A stretch of DNA of 64,000 bases from JBAOHV01 sp037045265 (GTDB lineage Bacteria; Actinomycetota; Acidimicrobiia; Acidimicrobiales; Microtrichaceae), in the NCBI GenBank assembly GCA_037045265.1, contig JBAOHV010000002.1, positions 1 to 64,000 of the forward strand. The letters run 5' to 3'. The notes beneath the pieces were generated by a model. It saw only the letters and a list, made by a program, of their open reading frames with translations. It ran no database searches and was not told the DNA's origin. This document shows positions 1-9,031 of this stretch, in pieces. The translations under genes were made by a program, and so were the position numbers. The first letter of the stretch is position 1. Each line of letters opens with the position of its first letter.

Positions 1-69
1 AGTCGCGGAGCTGGGGGCGGATCCTGGGCGCCGACGCTGAGGCCCCCGGTTCTTGGGCCATCGATGCTC

Positions 70-668
70 CTATAGAGGGTCAAGGGGTTCGGGCGGGTTT
101 TCGAGGAGTCGGTAGAGGCGTCGTCCGACGTAGCGTTTGAGGCTTCGGGTGGCGTCTCGTTTGGTCTTGCCGCGCGTGATCGCAGCGTCGATGTAGTCGC
201 GGGTTTCTGCGTCGTAGCGGATGCGGACGGTGACGATGGTGTGCAGCGCCCGATTCAGGCGGCGGTCGCCTCCGCGGTTGAGCCGGTGACGGTTCTGGGT
301 CTGTCCGCTGGTTGCTTCGATCGGCGCGATCCCGGCCGCACTGCGTCGAGCCCGTCGCTCTTCGCGCCGTCACGAGTGGGCCGGGTGGCCGGGCGGTCGA
401 ACTCGACGACCCACTCGCCTGCTTCGCCGAGCGTGGCGGCGAGCCCGGCCCCATAGGACCCGGTGCCCTCGATCGACCACACCCGACCGTCACCGGTGCT
501 GTGGTCGTCGGCCCACTCGACCAACGATCGGTAGCCGGCAGGGTTCGCCGCGAACTCGGCTCGGGCGAGTTCGCCCTGGGTGCGCGAGTCGATCACCGCG
601 GCGGTGACCCGGTCACGGTCAGGGTCGACCCCGATGACGTGATCGACCAGTTCTGTCAGCATGTTCAT
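70..668 (-). pseudogene. IS110-family transposase, internally deleted
   Basis: Two halves of one IS110 transposase are joined. The first about 105 codons carry the RuvC-like DEDD domain: GVDPD near the start, the Glu of WSIEGTGSYG, and the KSDGLDA pair. The remainder, in another frame, carries the C-terminal Tnp_20 end, including APIEATSG with the presumed catalytic serine and RHRLNRGGDRRLNRAL. The middle of the protein, roughly 150 to 200 residues in a normal member of about 400, is missing, and the junction lies near 335-350. A short match around GTGCGGC at the junction would fit deletion through microhomology. The stop is at 70-72. The protein cannot be functional as written. Confidence 0.85.
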
Positions 669-1002
669 GACGCCTCCTTCGTGGGTGTGTCCGGTTGGTG
701 CCGGCCTGGGTTCGGACCGCGACGGCAGGACAGAGATGGGTCACGCACCACGGTGCGGACAAGCTCCTGATCAGGCCAGCAGCGGGGCCAGGCCGGCACC
801 AGCAACCCGCCGGACATATCGGCACGAGAACACCCTCATGGGGTTGGCGCGCTTGTGGGTCACGACGGATCACCGGTGCCAGCCTGCACGAAGAATCCGA
901 ACGAAATCTCCGCGTCTCCATCCTCTCTGCGCGCTTAGGACCTCTGAGGACCCGAGCGCACTGGATCGTCCAGCACCCACCGGGCACCTCGGAGGTGACC
1001 CC
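669..1002. other. Non-coding stretch between IS110 remnant and xis-like gene
   Basis: About 330 bases without a supported gene. The left third holds the inverted-repeat structure described separately. The rest, about 801 to 990, shows no recognisable gene, terminator or repeat. It ends in a strong Shine-Dalgarno sequence (GGAGGTG at 991-997) serving the next gene. The left end of the IS110 copy must lie somewhere here but could not be placed. Confidence 0.5.
697..800 (-). ncRNA. Possible IS110 bridge-RNA segment
   Basis: A perfect 13-base inverted repeat (GGTGCCGGCCTGG at 697-709, its complement at 788-800) encloses smaller dyads: GCACC/GGTGC around 745-756 and CCTGATCAGG at 766-775. It lies 28 bases upstream of the IS110 transposase start. 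In the IS110 group the bridge RNA is encoded between the left end and the transposase gene. Position and nested-hairpin shape fit, but no guide-loop match to a target was tested. Confidence 0.35.
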
Positions 1003-1203
1003 GTGGAACAAATGGAACGACGGACGCTGTCGGTGTCTGAGGCGGCGCGGGTTCTCGGGATCTCCCGGGCTCATGCGTACGACTGCGTGCGGACCGGTGA
1101 ACTGCCGTCGATCACTCTCGGTCGACGTGTTGTGGTTCCCCGACAGGCGATCGAGGAGCTGCTGGCCCGAGGTTCCGCCGACGAGTCGGCGGCACTCGGA
1201 TGA
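1003..1203 (+). CDS. Excisionase-like helix-turn-helix protein
   Basis: A 66-residue protein made of one MerR/excisionase-type winged helix: LSVSEAARVLGISRAHAYDCV, then a GELPSITLGRRVVVPRQAIEELL wing and helix. The family (HTH_17, excisionase) binds DNA and either steers the integrase toward excision or regulates element genes. The GTG start was chosen because GGAGGTG ends five bases before it; an ATG three codons in is the alternative. It lies within an element that also encodes a tyrosine integrase, which supports a Xis role, although it is not adjacent to that gene. A small transcriptional regulator is the alternative reading. Confidence 0.75.
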   Translation: MEQMERRTLSVSEAARVLGISRAHAYDCVRTGELPSITLGRRVVVPRQAIEELLARGSADESAALG

Positions 1204-1300
1204 GCGCCGTCGGCGCGCTTCGAGGACGCGTGTGTCAAAGAGGGTCACAGACTTGCATCGGGGATGCGTTGACCCTCACCAACGTTGGGGGAGGGGCTTC

Positions 1301-3794
1301 ATGTTGAACCTCCACAGGCTCGCTCCGGGCGCCGAGTCGTACTACCTCGACCAGGTCGTCTCGGGTATCGAGGACTACTACTCAGAGGACGGCGAGGCGC
1401 CGGGCTACTGGCTCGCCTCATCGGACCAGCTCGGGCTCGACGGGCTCGTTCGTCCGCAGGAACTCCGAGCTGTGCTCGACGGGCTCGATCCCTGCACCGG
1501 TGAGCAGCTGCACCGCGCGAAGAATCGAAAGGTCCCTGGATGGGATCTGACGTTCCGTGCTCCGAAGTCGGTGTCGATCCTCTGGGGTCTGGGCGAACCA
1601 GAAGTGGCCGCCCAGGTGGTCGCTGCACACGCGGCAGCAGTTGCTCGTGCGGTCGCGTACATGGAGGAGGTCGCCGCGTTCACCAGGACGGGCCACAACG
1701 GTGTCCAGCGGGACTTCGACGGACGGGTTCATCGCCGCTGGGTTCCGTCACCGCACGTCACGCGATCGGGACCCGTTGCTGCACACCCATGTCCTCGTGG
1801 CGAACTCGGTACGCGCAGCAGATGGGCAGTGGCGCACGATCGACGCCACTGCCCTGTACGACCACGCAAAGACCGGCGGCTACGTGTACCAGGCGCAGCT
1901 CCGTCACGAGCTCACCGCTCGTCTCGGAGTTGCATGGACCCCGGCGCACGACGGGCTCGCCGACATCGAGGGCGTCGACCCGGAGTTGATCGCACTGTTC
2001 TCGAAGCGTCGCGAGCAGATCGAGAGGACGATGGCGGAGTGGGGGCTCACTTCGGCGAAGGCAGCGCAGATATCGACGTTGGAGACTCGTCGGGCAAAGG
2101 TGGTCAGCCCTGAACCGGTTGTCTGACCACACAGCGAGGTGGCGGTCAGAGGCTCTGACTATCGGCGTTGATCCGGCTGGTCTGGCGGCGTTGACCGGTC
2201 AACGCGGGGTGCCGATCGTTGACGCTGACGAGACAATCGCCATGTTCGATCGACTGTCGTCAGCGACCGGCCTGACCGAGGCTCGGTCAACTTTCGACCG
2301 GCGTGACGTCATCCGTGCGGTTGATCGACGAGCTGCCTTATGGCGTGTCGATGGAGACGGTTGAGGACCTGACGTCGCAGTATCTGCATCGTCCGGAGGT
2401 GGTCACCGTCGGATCGAAGGAGCGGACTGGTTCGGTGTTCTCGACCACAGAGATGATCCGACTCGAACGCTCGGTCGTAAACCGTGCTGCGGCTGGGCTT
2501 TCGGCATGCCAAGCGGTGGCGGTCGAGAGAGCTGTCGAGAGTGCGGTCGAGACACGACCGTCGATCAGCGCTGAACAAGCCGCAGTGGTCAGGGAGATGT
2601 GCAGATCTGGGCGAGCGGTCGATGTGCTCGTCGCTGCAGCGGGAACCGGCAAGACGTTCAGCCTCGACGCCGCCCGCGAAGCGTGGCAGCGGTCTGGCTA
2701 TCGGGTGATCGGCGCCGCGCTGTCCGCCTCTGCGGCGTATGAGTTGCAGGCCGGCTCCGGGATCCGCTCCACGACGATCGCCAAGCTCAACTTCGACATC
2801 CGAAGAGGCCAACAGCGACTCGATGAGCAGACGGTGCTCGTCGTTGATGAGGCGGGCATGGTTGGCACTCGAACCCTCGCACCACTCATGAGGGCCGCAG
2901 CCAGGAATCGGGCGAAAGTCGTGCTCGTGGGCGACCCGGAACAGCTCCCCGAGATCAAAGCCGGTGGCGTCCTCGGCTCGCTCGCGAAGCGGCACCCTGG
3001 TGTTGACCCTCACCGAGAACCGTCGACAGAATGACGAGACCGAACGTCAAGCGCTCCACCAGCTCCGCGGTGGAGACGTCGACCAAGCGGTTGGCATGCT
3101 CCGACAGCACGGCCGGGTCGTGACTGGGTCGAATGCCGAGACGGTGCGCGACGGCATGGTCGCCGACTGGTGGGCCCATCGCAGTGCAGGCGGGTCGGCG
3201 TTGATGATGGCGAGACGCAACGCGGACGTGGATGATCTCAACCGTCGGGCACGACGCCACGTCGCGGCCGCCGGCGAGCTACGAGGCTCACCACTCGTGA
3301 TCGCAGGTCGGCCCTTCCAAGTCGGCGACCAAGTGATTTGTACCCGCAACGACTACCCGAACAGCGTCCGCAACGGCACTGTCGGCACAATCACCGACAT
3401 CGGCTATCGGCAACGCGGCGTCACGATCTCCACCGAGGAGGGCGATCGTCGACTCGAGAGTGAGTACCTCGACGCCGGGCACATGCGCCACGGCTATGCC
3501 GTCACTGTTCACAAAGCGCAGGGTCGCAGCTGCGATCACGGGCTACTCCTCGCCAGCGACGACATGCGCCGCGAGATGGGATACGTCGGACTCAGCCGTG
3601 GCCGCGAGTCGAATCGCATGTATCTCGTCGCTGACGAGGCTGCAGACGAACTGGAGTATCACGGTCGATCGGGTGAGCAAGCAGACCCGTTCGATCTCGT
3701 CACCGACTCACTCCGGCGCAGCGCCGCCAAAGATCTCGCCATCGATCAACCGCATGTGCCGGAGATCGACGACGGCGCCGACATCGGCTGGTGA
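1301..3794 (+). CDS. MobF-family conjugative relaxase-helicase (TrwC/TraI type), four frame breaks
   Basis: This would nick the transfer origin and unwind the strand during conjugal transfer. The first about 140 codons contain the relaxase start, including DLTFRAPKSVSILWGLG. The domain continues with the metal-binding HTHVLVANSV segment and a TRRAK linker. The second half is a RecD-like helicase: Walker A AAAGTGKT, Walker B VLVVDEAGMV, then GDPEQLPEIKAGG, LTENRRQ, VTVHKAQG and YVGLSRGRE. The reading frame must be changed near 1724, 2110, 2310 and 2990, each time by removing one base. Repaired length is about 830 residues, short for MobF but complete in motifs. It is either a recent pseudogene or, more likely, intact with sequence errors. 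Confidence 0.85.
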
Positions 3795-3874
3795 TGGAAC
3801 AGCGGTTGCCTTGCTCCGCTCCGTAACGTTGCTGATGCGATGGACGAGACGGCCGGAACTTCCCGTACCGTTGA

Positions 3875-3880
3875 TAGCCT
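3875..3880 (+). promoter_or_regulatory. Candidate -10 box TAGCCT for a leaderless GTG start
   Basis: TAGCCT fits the actinobacterial TANNNT -10 consensus and ends six bases before the GTG at 3887. No Shine-Dalgarno sequence precedes that start, so transcription probably begins at the start codon. Confidence 0.5.
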
Positions 3881-3886
3881 GACCTC

Positions 3887-4655
3887 GTGTCGTCGCCCGG
3901 CTGGTACCAGGACCCCGACCGCGAGGGTTGGCGGTGGTGGGACGGCACAGCGTGGGGTCCACGTCATAGTGGGGAGCCGGATGAGTCAAACAACGCTCCT
4001 GCGGCGCGCACATCCAAGTTTGGGACGTTCAAACTCGGTATCGACTTCGACTCCGGATGGGCGTTGCGCCTGAGCAAGCTCGTAGCGGTCGTCGCCGGGT
4101 GTGCTGCGACAGTGGCAGCGACTGTCATTCTGTACACCTTCGTGGTTCGGCGCGCTCCCGGACGGCATGTCTCTCCTCCTGTTGCCGGCGCTGCCGATCC
4201 TCATCGTCGGGCAGTTGTGGTGCATAGCGGTCCTGTTGGGACACGTCGAAGCGCGGAACAAAGCCATGGGCGGGAGTGCTCGTTGGCCGCGCAATTACTT
4301 TCGGTTTCGTGACCTCCGAGGTGGCTTGTCGCGACCCGCTGCTGCGCTCTTCCTCTTACTCTTCTATGGAGCGGTCTTCGTGGGGCCCGGCTTCTCGTTC
4401 TGGGGGTCGTCGACGTTGACTCCGACCGGAGTCCCGACCGATGACCCGAGCACATGCGAGTACAGCTCGAACAACCACGGTGAATACAGCTGCTTGACTA
4501 GATCCGAGTTCGAACGCAAGCAGGTAGCGGAACAGCGGTTTGCAGCTGGTGCGTTCCTCGGTTTCTTCATTGCGCACTGCGGACTGTCCTCAGGCGAGGT
4601 CCTCCGTCATCGTCAACTAGCGGCGGCTGCCGAAGGGTCCGAAGGGCCCGAGTAG
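3887..4655 (+). CDS. DUF2510 membrane protein, one frame break
   Basis: The protein opens with the short DUF2510 motif (PGWYQDPDREGWRWWDGTAW), an actinobacterial N-terminal module of membrane proteins of unknown function. A first membrane helix follows (VVAGCAATVAATVILYTFVV), then after a frame break near 4148 a second (MSLLLLPALPILIVG) and a third (ALFLLLFYGAVFVG). An extracytoplasmic-looking segment with two cysteines (STCEYSSN, EYSCLTR) and a last hydrophobic stretch close it. Removing one base near 4148 joins the halves as TFVVGALPDGMS. The role in the element is unknown. Confidence 0.65.
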
Positions 4656-4695
4656 ACAGTTGGGCGAGTCCCGCTTGTCAGGGCCGTCCAACGCT

Positions 4696-5844
4696 CTATG
4701 CCCCTTGCCCGAAGATGACATCACCGATCTGCTCGGCCGCTTCGACCTGCATGCCATCGAGCACATGGCTGTAGAGATCGAGTGTGATGCCAACGGTCGC
4801 GTGACCGAGTCGTTCCGACACCACCTTCGGGTGCACGCCAGCCTTCAGGGCGAGCGTTGCCGAGGTGTGGCGCAGATCGTGAAGCCGGATCATCGGTACG
4901 TCGAGATCGGTGATGATCGACTTGAAGGCGGCGGTGATCGTGTCGGGGTGCAGCGGTGCGCCATCGACGCCGCAGAACATGTAGCCCGAATCGATCCACG
5001 CCGGACCGAGGCGCAATCGCTCAGCCAGCCGCGCGGTCCGATGCGAGCGCAGCACCTCAATCGACGTCACATCCAGAGCGACGTTCCGACGGCCTCGTCG
5101 TGTCTTCGGCTGGTGCACGCTGACGGCCTTCCCACGACCCGCCGACACGCGATTGCGCACGACGGCCATCGTGGCCCGGTCCAGGTCGACGTCCTCCCAT
5201 CTCAGCGCAGCGATCTCACCGCGTCTTAGCCCGGTGGTGAGGAACAGCACCCACATCGCGTAGAGCTTGTCCTCGGCGACAGCCGCGAGAAACGCGCGCG
5301 CCTGCACGTCGGACCAGATCGCCATCTCGGCATCGACCACACGCGGCGGGTCAACCGCCTCCATCGGGTTGCGAGCGATCAGACCCCAGCGCATCGCGTC
5401 CTTCAGCGCCTGCTTCAGCGTGCGTCGACAGCTCGCGACCGAGCGCGGCGATAGGCCTCCCTGGCCGTCGACTCGACCTGAGCGCAGCAGCTCGGTCTGC
5501 AACGAGCGGAGATGCATCGGCGACAACTCGACAAGGCGCACGTCACCGATTCGCGGGACGACCCAGTTGCGCACCATCTGCTCGTACGCCCGATACGTCG
5601 TGTCGAGCACGTTCGACTCCATCGCGCCGAGCCACTCGGCCAGGAACTCGCCAACGGTCGTCGTGCCCGGGTCGATCCACATGCCTGTGCGAATCCGTTC
5701 GAGCGCTTCGGTCAGCGCGTCCTCGGCCTCGCGTTTCGTGCGATGACCGCCGACCCATTTCTGCTGCTTCTTCCCGGAAGCGTCGCGCCCCAGGTACAGG
5801 ACGTAGGTCCACGTCGAGCCCCGCTTCATCACCGTTCCGCGCAC
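4696..5844 (-). CDS. int: Tyrosine recombinase / phage-type integrase
   Basis: A 382-residue site-specific recombinase. It has an AP2-like arm-binding N-terminus (MKRGSTWTYVLYLG), a SAM-like core-binding domain (TTVGEFLAEWLGAM to about residue 180) and a catalytic domain. Catalytic residues are visible: Arg in LTTGLRRGEIAALRWEDVDL, the HDLRHTSATLAL box, His in RLGHATVGITLDLYSHV, and the Tyr of LYSH. It lies next to tRNA-Thr with the tRNA 3' end facing it, so it very probably integrates the element there. Tandem 11-base repeats upstream of its start are plausible recombinase or Xis sites. Confidence 0.93.
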   Translation of the reverse strand: MRGTVMKRGSTWTYVLYLGRDASGKKQQKWVGGHRTKREAEDALTEALERIRTGMWIDPGTTTVGEFLAEWLGAMESNVLDTTYRAYEQMVRNWVVPRIGDVRLVELSPMHLRSLQTELLRSGRVDGQGGLSPRSVASCRRTLKQALKDAMRWGLIARNPMEAVDPPRVVDAEMAIWSDVQARAFLAAVAEDKLYAMWVLFLTTGLRRGEIAALRWEDVDLDRATMAVVRNRVSAGRGKAVSVHQPKTRRGRRNVALDVTSIEVLRSHRTARLAERLRLGPAWIDSGYMFCGVDGAPLHPDTITAAFKSIITDLDVPMIRLHDLRHTSATLALKAGVHPKVVSERLGHATVGITLDLYSHVLDGMQVEAAEQIGDVIFGQGA

Positions 5845-5915
5845 TGCGGCCTCCTCGCTCTGCCACCTCTCCTAAGCGCGAGGTGGGTCCGTCAGCCACG
5901 ACGGTGAGGAGGAGC

Positions 5916-5937
5916 GGGATTAGCAAGGGATTAGCAA
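5916..5937. repeat. Tandem direct repeat GGGATTAGCAA x2
   Basis: Two perfect head-to-tail 11-base copies at 5916-5926 and 5927-5937, between the integrase start and the tRNA 3' end. One-helical-turn spacing so close to the presumed attachment site suggests arm-type binding sites for integrase or excisionase. Confidence 0.6.
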
Positions 5938-5986
5938 AGGCCTTTTCCTGAGAGCTCCGAGAAGCCCGAAACCCTTGCAATTACTG

Positions 5987-6059
5987 AGCCCGAGGTCAGA
6001 ATTGAACTGACGACCTGCTGTTTACAAGACAGCTGCTCTGCCAACTGAGCTACTCGGGC
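5987..6059 (-). tRNA. tRNA-Thr (anticodon TGT)
   Basis: Read on the minus strand, the 73 bases fold as a standard tRNA: a perfect 7-bp acceptor stem (GCCCGAG with CTCGGGC), a D-loop containing AGCTCAGTTGGCAGAGC, an anticodon stem GCTGT/ACAGC around loop CTTGTAA (anticodon TGT), and a T-arm with TTCAATTC. The CCA end is not encoded. The 3' end points at the integrase, so this gene probably doubles as the attachment site while staying intact. Confidence 0.95.
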
Positions 6060-6096
6060 GGGACTTCCGCGTCTTACTCCGCGGAAAGCTCCGCGG

Positions 6097-6102
6097 ATTG
6101 TA
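6097..6102 (-). promoter_or_regulatory. Candidate -10 box TACAAT for tRNA-Thr
   Basis: TACAAT on the minus strand lies about 38 bases upstream of the tRNA 5' end and matches the -10 consensus well. No convincing -35 hexamer was found. Confidence 0.4.
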
Positions 6103-6117
6103 AGCGGTTTATTGCAC

Positions 6118-6150
6118 GACTCCGCCCCGGCAGCCCGCCGGGGCGGAGTC
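6118..6150 (-). terminator. Strong hairpin, probable terminator of the DUF167 transcript
   Basis: A perfect 14-bp stem (GACTCCGCCCCGGC with its complement) closes a five-base loop, 19 bases past the stop of the DUF167 gene in its direction of transcription. There is no clear T-tract, which is common in high-GC actinobacteria. Confidence 0.7.
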
Positions 6151-6169
6151 GAGGCTCTGCTCGGCCCGA

Positions 6170-6403
6170 CTATCTGGTGATGCGCACCACCTTGTCGCGG
6201 GACCGGTGGCCGGCGACGATCTCCACGTCGCGGATCGGCACCTCGAAGTGCTCGGCGAGCAGCTTGCGCACCAAGTCGTTCGCGGCGCCGTCGACCGGAG
6301 GGGCGGTGGTGCGGACCAGGAGCCGTCCGGCCCGCTCCCCGCCGACCTCGTTGCGCCGTGCCCGCGGGATCACTCGTACGTCCAACGTAGTCGTGTCGGT
6401 CAT
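6170..6403 (-). CDS. DUF167 / UPF0235 (YggU-like) protein
   Basis: A 77-residue protein matching the small DUF167 family: a beta strand LDVRVIPRARRNEV, the conserved APPVDGAANDLVRKLLAEHF segment and the closing GHRSRDKVVRI. The family folds as a compact alpha/beta domain of unknown function. It lies downstream of a lipoprotein gene on the same strand (45-base gap) and ends just before a strong hairpin, so it probably closes that transcript. Confidence 0.88.
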   Translation of the reverse strand: MTDTTTLDVRVIPRARRNEVGGERAGRLLVRTTAPPVDGAANDLVRKLLAEHFEVPIRDVEIVAGHRSRDKVVRITR

Positions 6404-6448
6404 CGCTTCAGCGCCAACGCATTGGCCGAGCGACGGTGACCAACAGCT

Positions 6449-7423
6449 CTATCCGGCGGGCCACCGTCGGCCCCTCTCGTTCGTGCAGTGGCCCAGGGAC
6501 TCGAACGGGCCGAGACACTGCACGTCGAGGACCGCCCGGTCCCCGATCGGAACCGGCAGATCCACGCTCGCTGGGGTCGGTCCGCTCGCCGGAATCGCGT
6601 TCGAGCAGTCCACTGCTTCGACACCGATGCTGATGGCGATCTCGGTGTCGCTCACGGTTACCTGGGTGTCGGTGACGACGGCGTCGCGATCGCAGCCGAC
6701 GGTGTGGACCAGCACGTTCAGGCTCGAGTCTGCATCTCTCGGGGGGCGTGCCGGGTCGACCTCGAACCAGGCGGTCGGCCTTCCGACGAACGTCGTCTGA
6801 ACTTGGCGGACCGTGACCGCCGCGCAGGGTTCGGTCGTGCTTCGGTCATCGAGCGAGACGAGTGTCGCGCACATCTGGTGCAGCCCGTCGAAGTCCGCCG
6901 GGACTTCGAACTCGTCGGGCCCGCCGGGCCGATCCTTTCCGAAGGTGTCGTAGGGCAGGTACGCCCGATCGTATGGGGGGCGGGGGAGTAGGGCGGGTTC
7001 TGCCCCGATCCGCAGCCAGCCGATCTGCGTACAGGAGCTCTGGTCACAGGAGCTCCACTTCGCCACTGGCTTTCGCTCCCACCGGCCTGCGATCGACTGC
7101 CCGTCAGGGGTCGTCGAGTACTCGGCAACGATGTTCCCGCCCGAGAGGACCGTCTGAGGGGAGATCGAGATCGAGACGGGCCCGGTGTCGGTCGGCGCGT
7201 CGGGGTCGAATGGGACCGACGTGCCGACGACGATGCTCGAGTTGGTGTTCGTTCCGGCGGTGGTACTCGGCACCTGATTCGGATGGGTGGCCGATGATGG
7301 GACGACGACCGTGCTCGACGTGGTCTGTTCACCTTCGGAGGTGTTGCTGTCGCCACAGCTCGAGGCGGCCAGCAACACTGCCAACACCGACGACAGCACG
7401 CAGACCCGACCGACCATGCCCAC
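6449..7423 (-). CDS. Hypothetical lipoprotein
   Basis: A 324-residue exported protein. A signal sequence with lipobox (LLAASSC, Cys at about residue 23) is followed by a Ser/Thr-rich linker and then a globular part without a motif I recognise. That part has several cysteines (WSSCDQSSCTQIG, HQMCATL, TEPCAAV, HTVGCDRD, VDCSNA), suggesting disulfide-bonded extracytoplasmic folding. PVSISISPQTVLSGGNIVAEY resembles an Ig-like beta-sandwich strand pattern, but that is only an impression. Function unknown. Confidence 0.7.
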   Translation of the reverse strand: MGMVGRVCVLSSVLAVLLAASSCGDSNTSEGEQTTSSTVVVPSSATHPNQVPSTTAGTNTNSSIVVGTSVPFDPDAPTDTGPVSISISPQTVLSGGNIVAEYSTTPDGQSIAGRWERKPVAKWSSCDQSSCTQIGWLRIGAEPALLPRPPYDRAYLPYDTFGKDRPGGPDEFEVPADFDGLHQMCATLVSLDDRSTTEPCAAVTVRQVQTTFVGRPTAWFEVDPARPPRDADSSLNVLVHTVGCDRDAVVTDTQVTVSDTEIAISIGVEAVDCSNAIPASGPTPASVDLPVPIGDRAVLDVQCLGPFESLGHCTNERGRRWPAG

Positions 7424-7487
7424 CTGGTCAGTGTCGCCCCGGTGGTCGCTGCTGGCAATCGCAGCCGGCGAACACCGGGGCTCGCTG

Positions 7488-8852
7488 TCAGAGGTCCAGT
7501 TGCGGGATGCGGGTAAGTGCGTCGCGCATCTGCTCGTCGGGGAACTCGTGGTCGACCAGGTCGTCGGCGAAGTAGGCGTTGTAGGCGGCCATGTCCAACA
7601 TGCCGTGCCCGCACAACGCGGTCAGGATGACCTTCTCCTCGCCCGTCTCCTTGCAGCGGAGAGCCTCATCGACGGCGGCCGCAAGAGCGTGGGTCGGCTC
7701 AGGTGCCGGCACGATCCCCTCGGTGCGGGCGAACTGCACTCCCGCCGCGAAGCACTCCCGTTGGGGGCGTGCCTCGGCTTCGATCAGTCCCAGCTCGTAG
7801 ATGTGCGAGATCAGCGGAGCCATGCCGTGGTAGCGGAGGCCGCCGGCGTGGATCGGGTCGGGGATGAAGTCGTGCCCGAGCGTGTGCATCTTGACCAGCG
7901 GGGTCATGCCGGCGGTGTCGCCGAAGTCGTAGGTGTAGGTGCCCTTGGTCAGCGACGGACACGATGCCGGCTCGACCGCACGGATCACGGGGTTGATCCG
8001 TCCGGCGAGCTTCTCGCGCAGGAACGGGAACGTCAGCCCAGCGAAGTTCGAACCTCCGCCGGTGCAACCGATGATCACGTCGGGCGTGTCGCCGGCCATC
8101 GCCATCTGCAGGATCGCTTCTTCGCCGATCACCGTCTGGTGCATAAGCACGTGGTTGAGCACCGAGCCGAGCGCGTAGCGGGACTCGGGATCCTGCGCGG
8201 CGATCTCGACCGCTTCGGAGATGGCGATTCCGAGCGAGCCGGGGTTGGTCGGATCGTCGCCCAGCAGCTTGCGGCCGTATTCGGTCACGTCTGACGGCGA
8301 AGGGTGCACGGTTGCGCCGAAGGCTTCCATCATCGCCCGGCGGTACGGCTTCTGGTCGTAAGACGCCCGCACCTGCCAGACCTCGCAGTCGATGCCGTAC
8401 TGAGCGGACGCGAACGCCAGGGCGGTGCCCCATTGGCCAGCACCGGTCTCCGTCGTCAGGCGCCGCACTCCGGCCTTGGCGTTGTAGAACGCCTGGGGTA
8501 CCGCGGTGTTGGGCTTGTGGGAACCGGCCGGGCTGGTGCCCTCGTACTTGTAGTAGATACGCGCCGGGGTGCCGAGTGCGCGCTCCAGGCGGTGGGCACG
8601 GTGCAGCGGGGTGGCGCGCCACAGCAGGTACACGTCGCGCACCTCGTCAGGGATCGGGATGTACCGCTCGCCCGACACCTCCTGTTCGATCAGGTCCATC
8701 GGGAACAACGGGGCCAGGTCGTCCGGGCCGATCGGCTGGTGCGTCGCCGGGTGCAGCGGCGGAGGCGGTGGTTTCGGCAGGTCCGGGATGATGTTGTACC
8801 AGGCGTTCGGCACCTGGTCATCGCTCAGCAGGTAGCGGCTCGTCTCGGCCAT
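7488..8852 (-). CDS. trpB: TrpB2-type tryptophan synthase beta subunit
   Basis: A 454-residue PLP enzyme of the TrpB2 subgroup, which condenses indole or a related nucleophile with serine. The long N-terminus with YNIIPDLPKPPPPPLHP is typical of TrpB2. The PLP lysine lies in EGTSPAGSHKPN, and GCTGGGSNFAG binds the cofactor phosphate. TETGAGQWGTALAFA and a C-terminal ALCGHGMLDM are also conserved. No trpA or other trp gene is nearby, as is usual for TrpB2, so indole salvage is possible. It is divergent from the small-protein/acyltransferase pair starting at 9032. Confidence 0.93.
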   Translation of the reverse strand: MAETSRYLLSDDQVPNAWYNIIPDLPKPPPPPLHPATHQPIGPDDLAPLFPMDLIEQEVSGERYIPIPDEVRDVYLLWRATPLHRAHRLERALGTPARIYYKYEGTSPAGSHKPNTAVPQAFYNAKAGVRRLTTETGAGQWGTALAFASAQYGIDCEVWQVRASYDQKPYRRAMMEAFGATVHPSPSDVTEYGRKLLGDDPTNPGSLGIAISEAVEIAAQDPESRYALGSVLNHVLMHQTVIGEEAILQMAMAGDTPDVIIGCTGGGSNFAGLTFPFLREKLAGRINPVIRAVEPASCPSLTKGTYTYDFGDTAGMTPLVKMHTLGHDFIPDPIHAGGLRYHGMAPLISHIYELGLIEAEARPQRECFAAGVQFARTEGIVPAPEPTHALAAAVDEALRCKETGEEKVILTALCGHGMLDMAAYNAYFADDLVDHEFPDEQMRDALTRIPQLDL

Positions 8853-9031
8853 CTCGTCTCCTCGGTCATCGACTCCGCCGGAGCGTATCCACCGGACCCC
8901 GGTCCGTGTGGCGCCTGTTGGGCTGGGCTGACCGATGTGACTCTCGACCTATTCGTGGCAACGCGGCGGAGTCGGTGAGATGCTCGACACGTTCCGGGCA
9001 CAACCCGGCGCCCGGGCGCCGAGGAGGGACC

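Larger units (their letters stand above)
1..5986. mobile_element. Integrated mobilizable element (right part), inserted at tRNA-Thr
   Basis: The block runs from the left window edge to the 3' end of tRNA-Thr. It contains an IS110 remnant, an excisionase-like HTH protein, a MobF relaxase-helicase, a DUF2510 membrane protein and a tyrosine recombinase whose gene begins about 140 bases from the tRNA 3' end. Integrase next to a tRNA 3' end is the typical layout of an integrative element. Base composition is visibly less GC-rich than the flanking chromosome. No mating-pore genes are visible, so it may be mobilizable rather than self-transmissible. The second attachment site was not found and must lie left of the window. 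Confidence 0.7.

Noticed and set aside
695..1300. N-terminal extension of the relaxase frame upstream of 1301
   Set aside because: It reads through the excisionase-like gene in another frame and has no homology-like pattern. The relaxase proper begins at the ATG at 1301.
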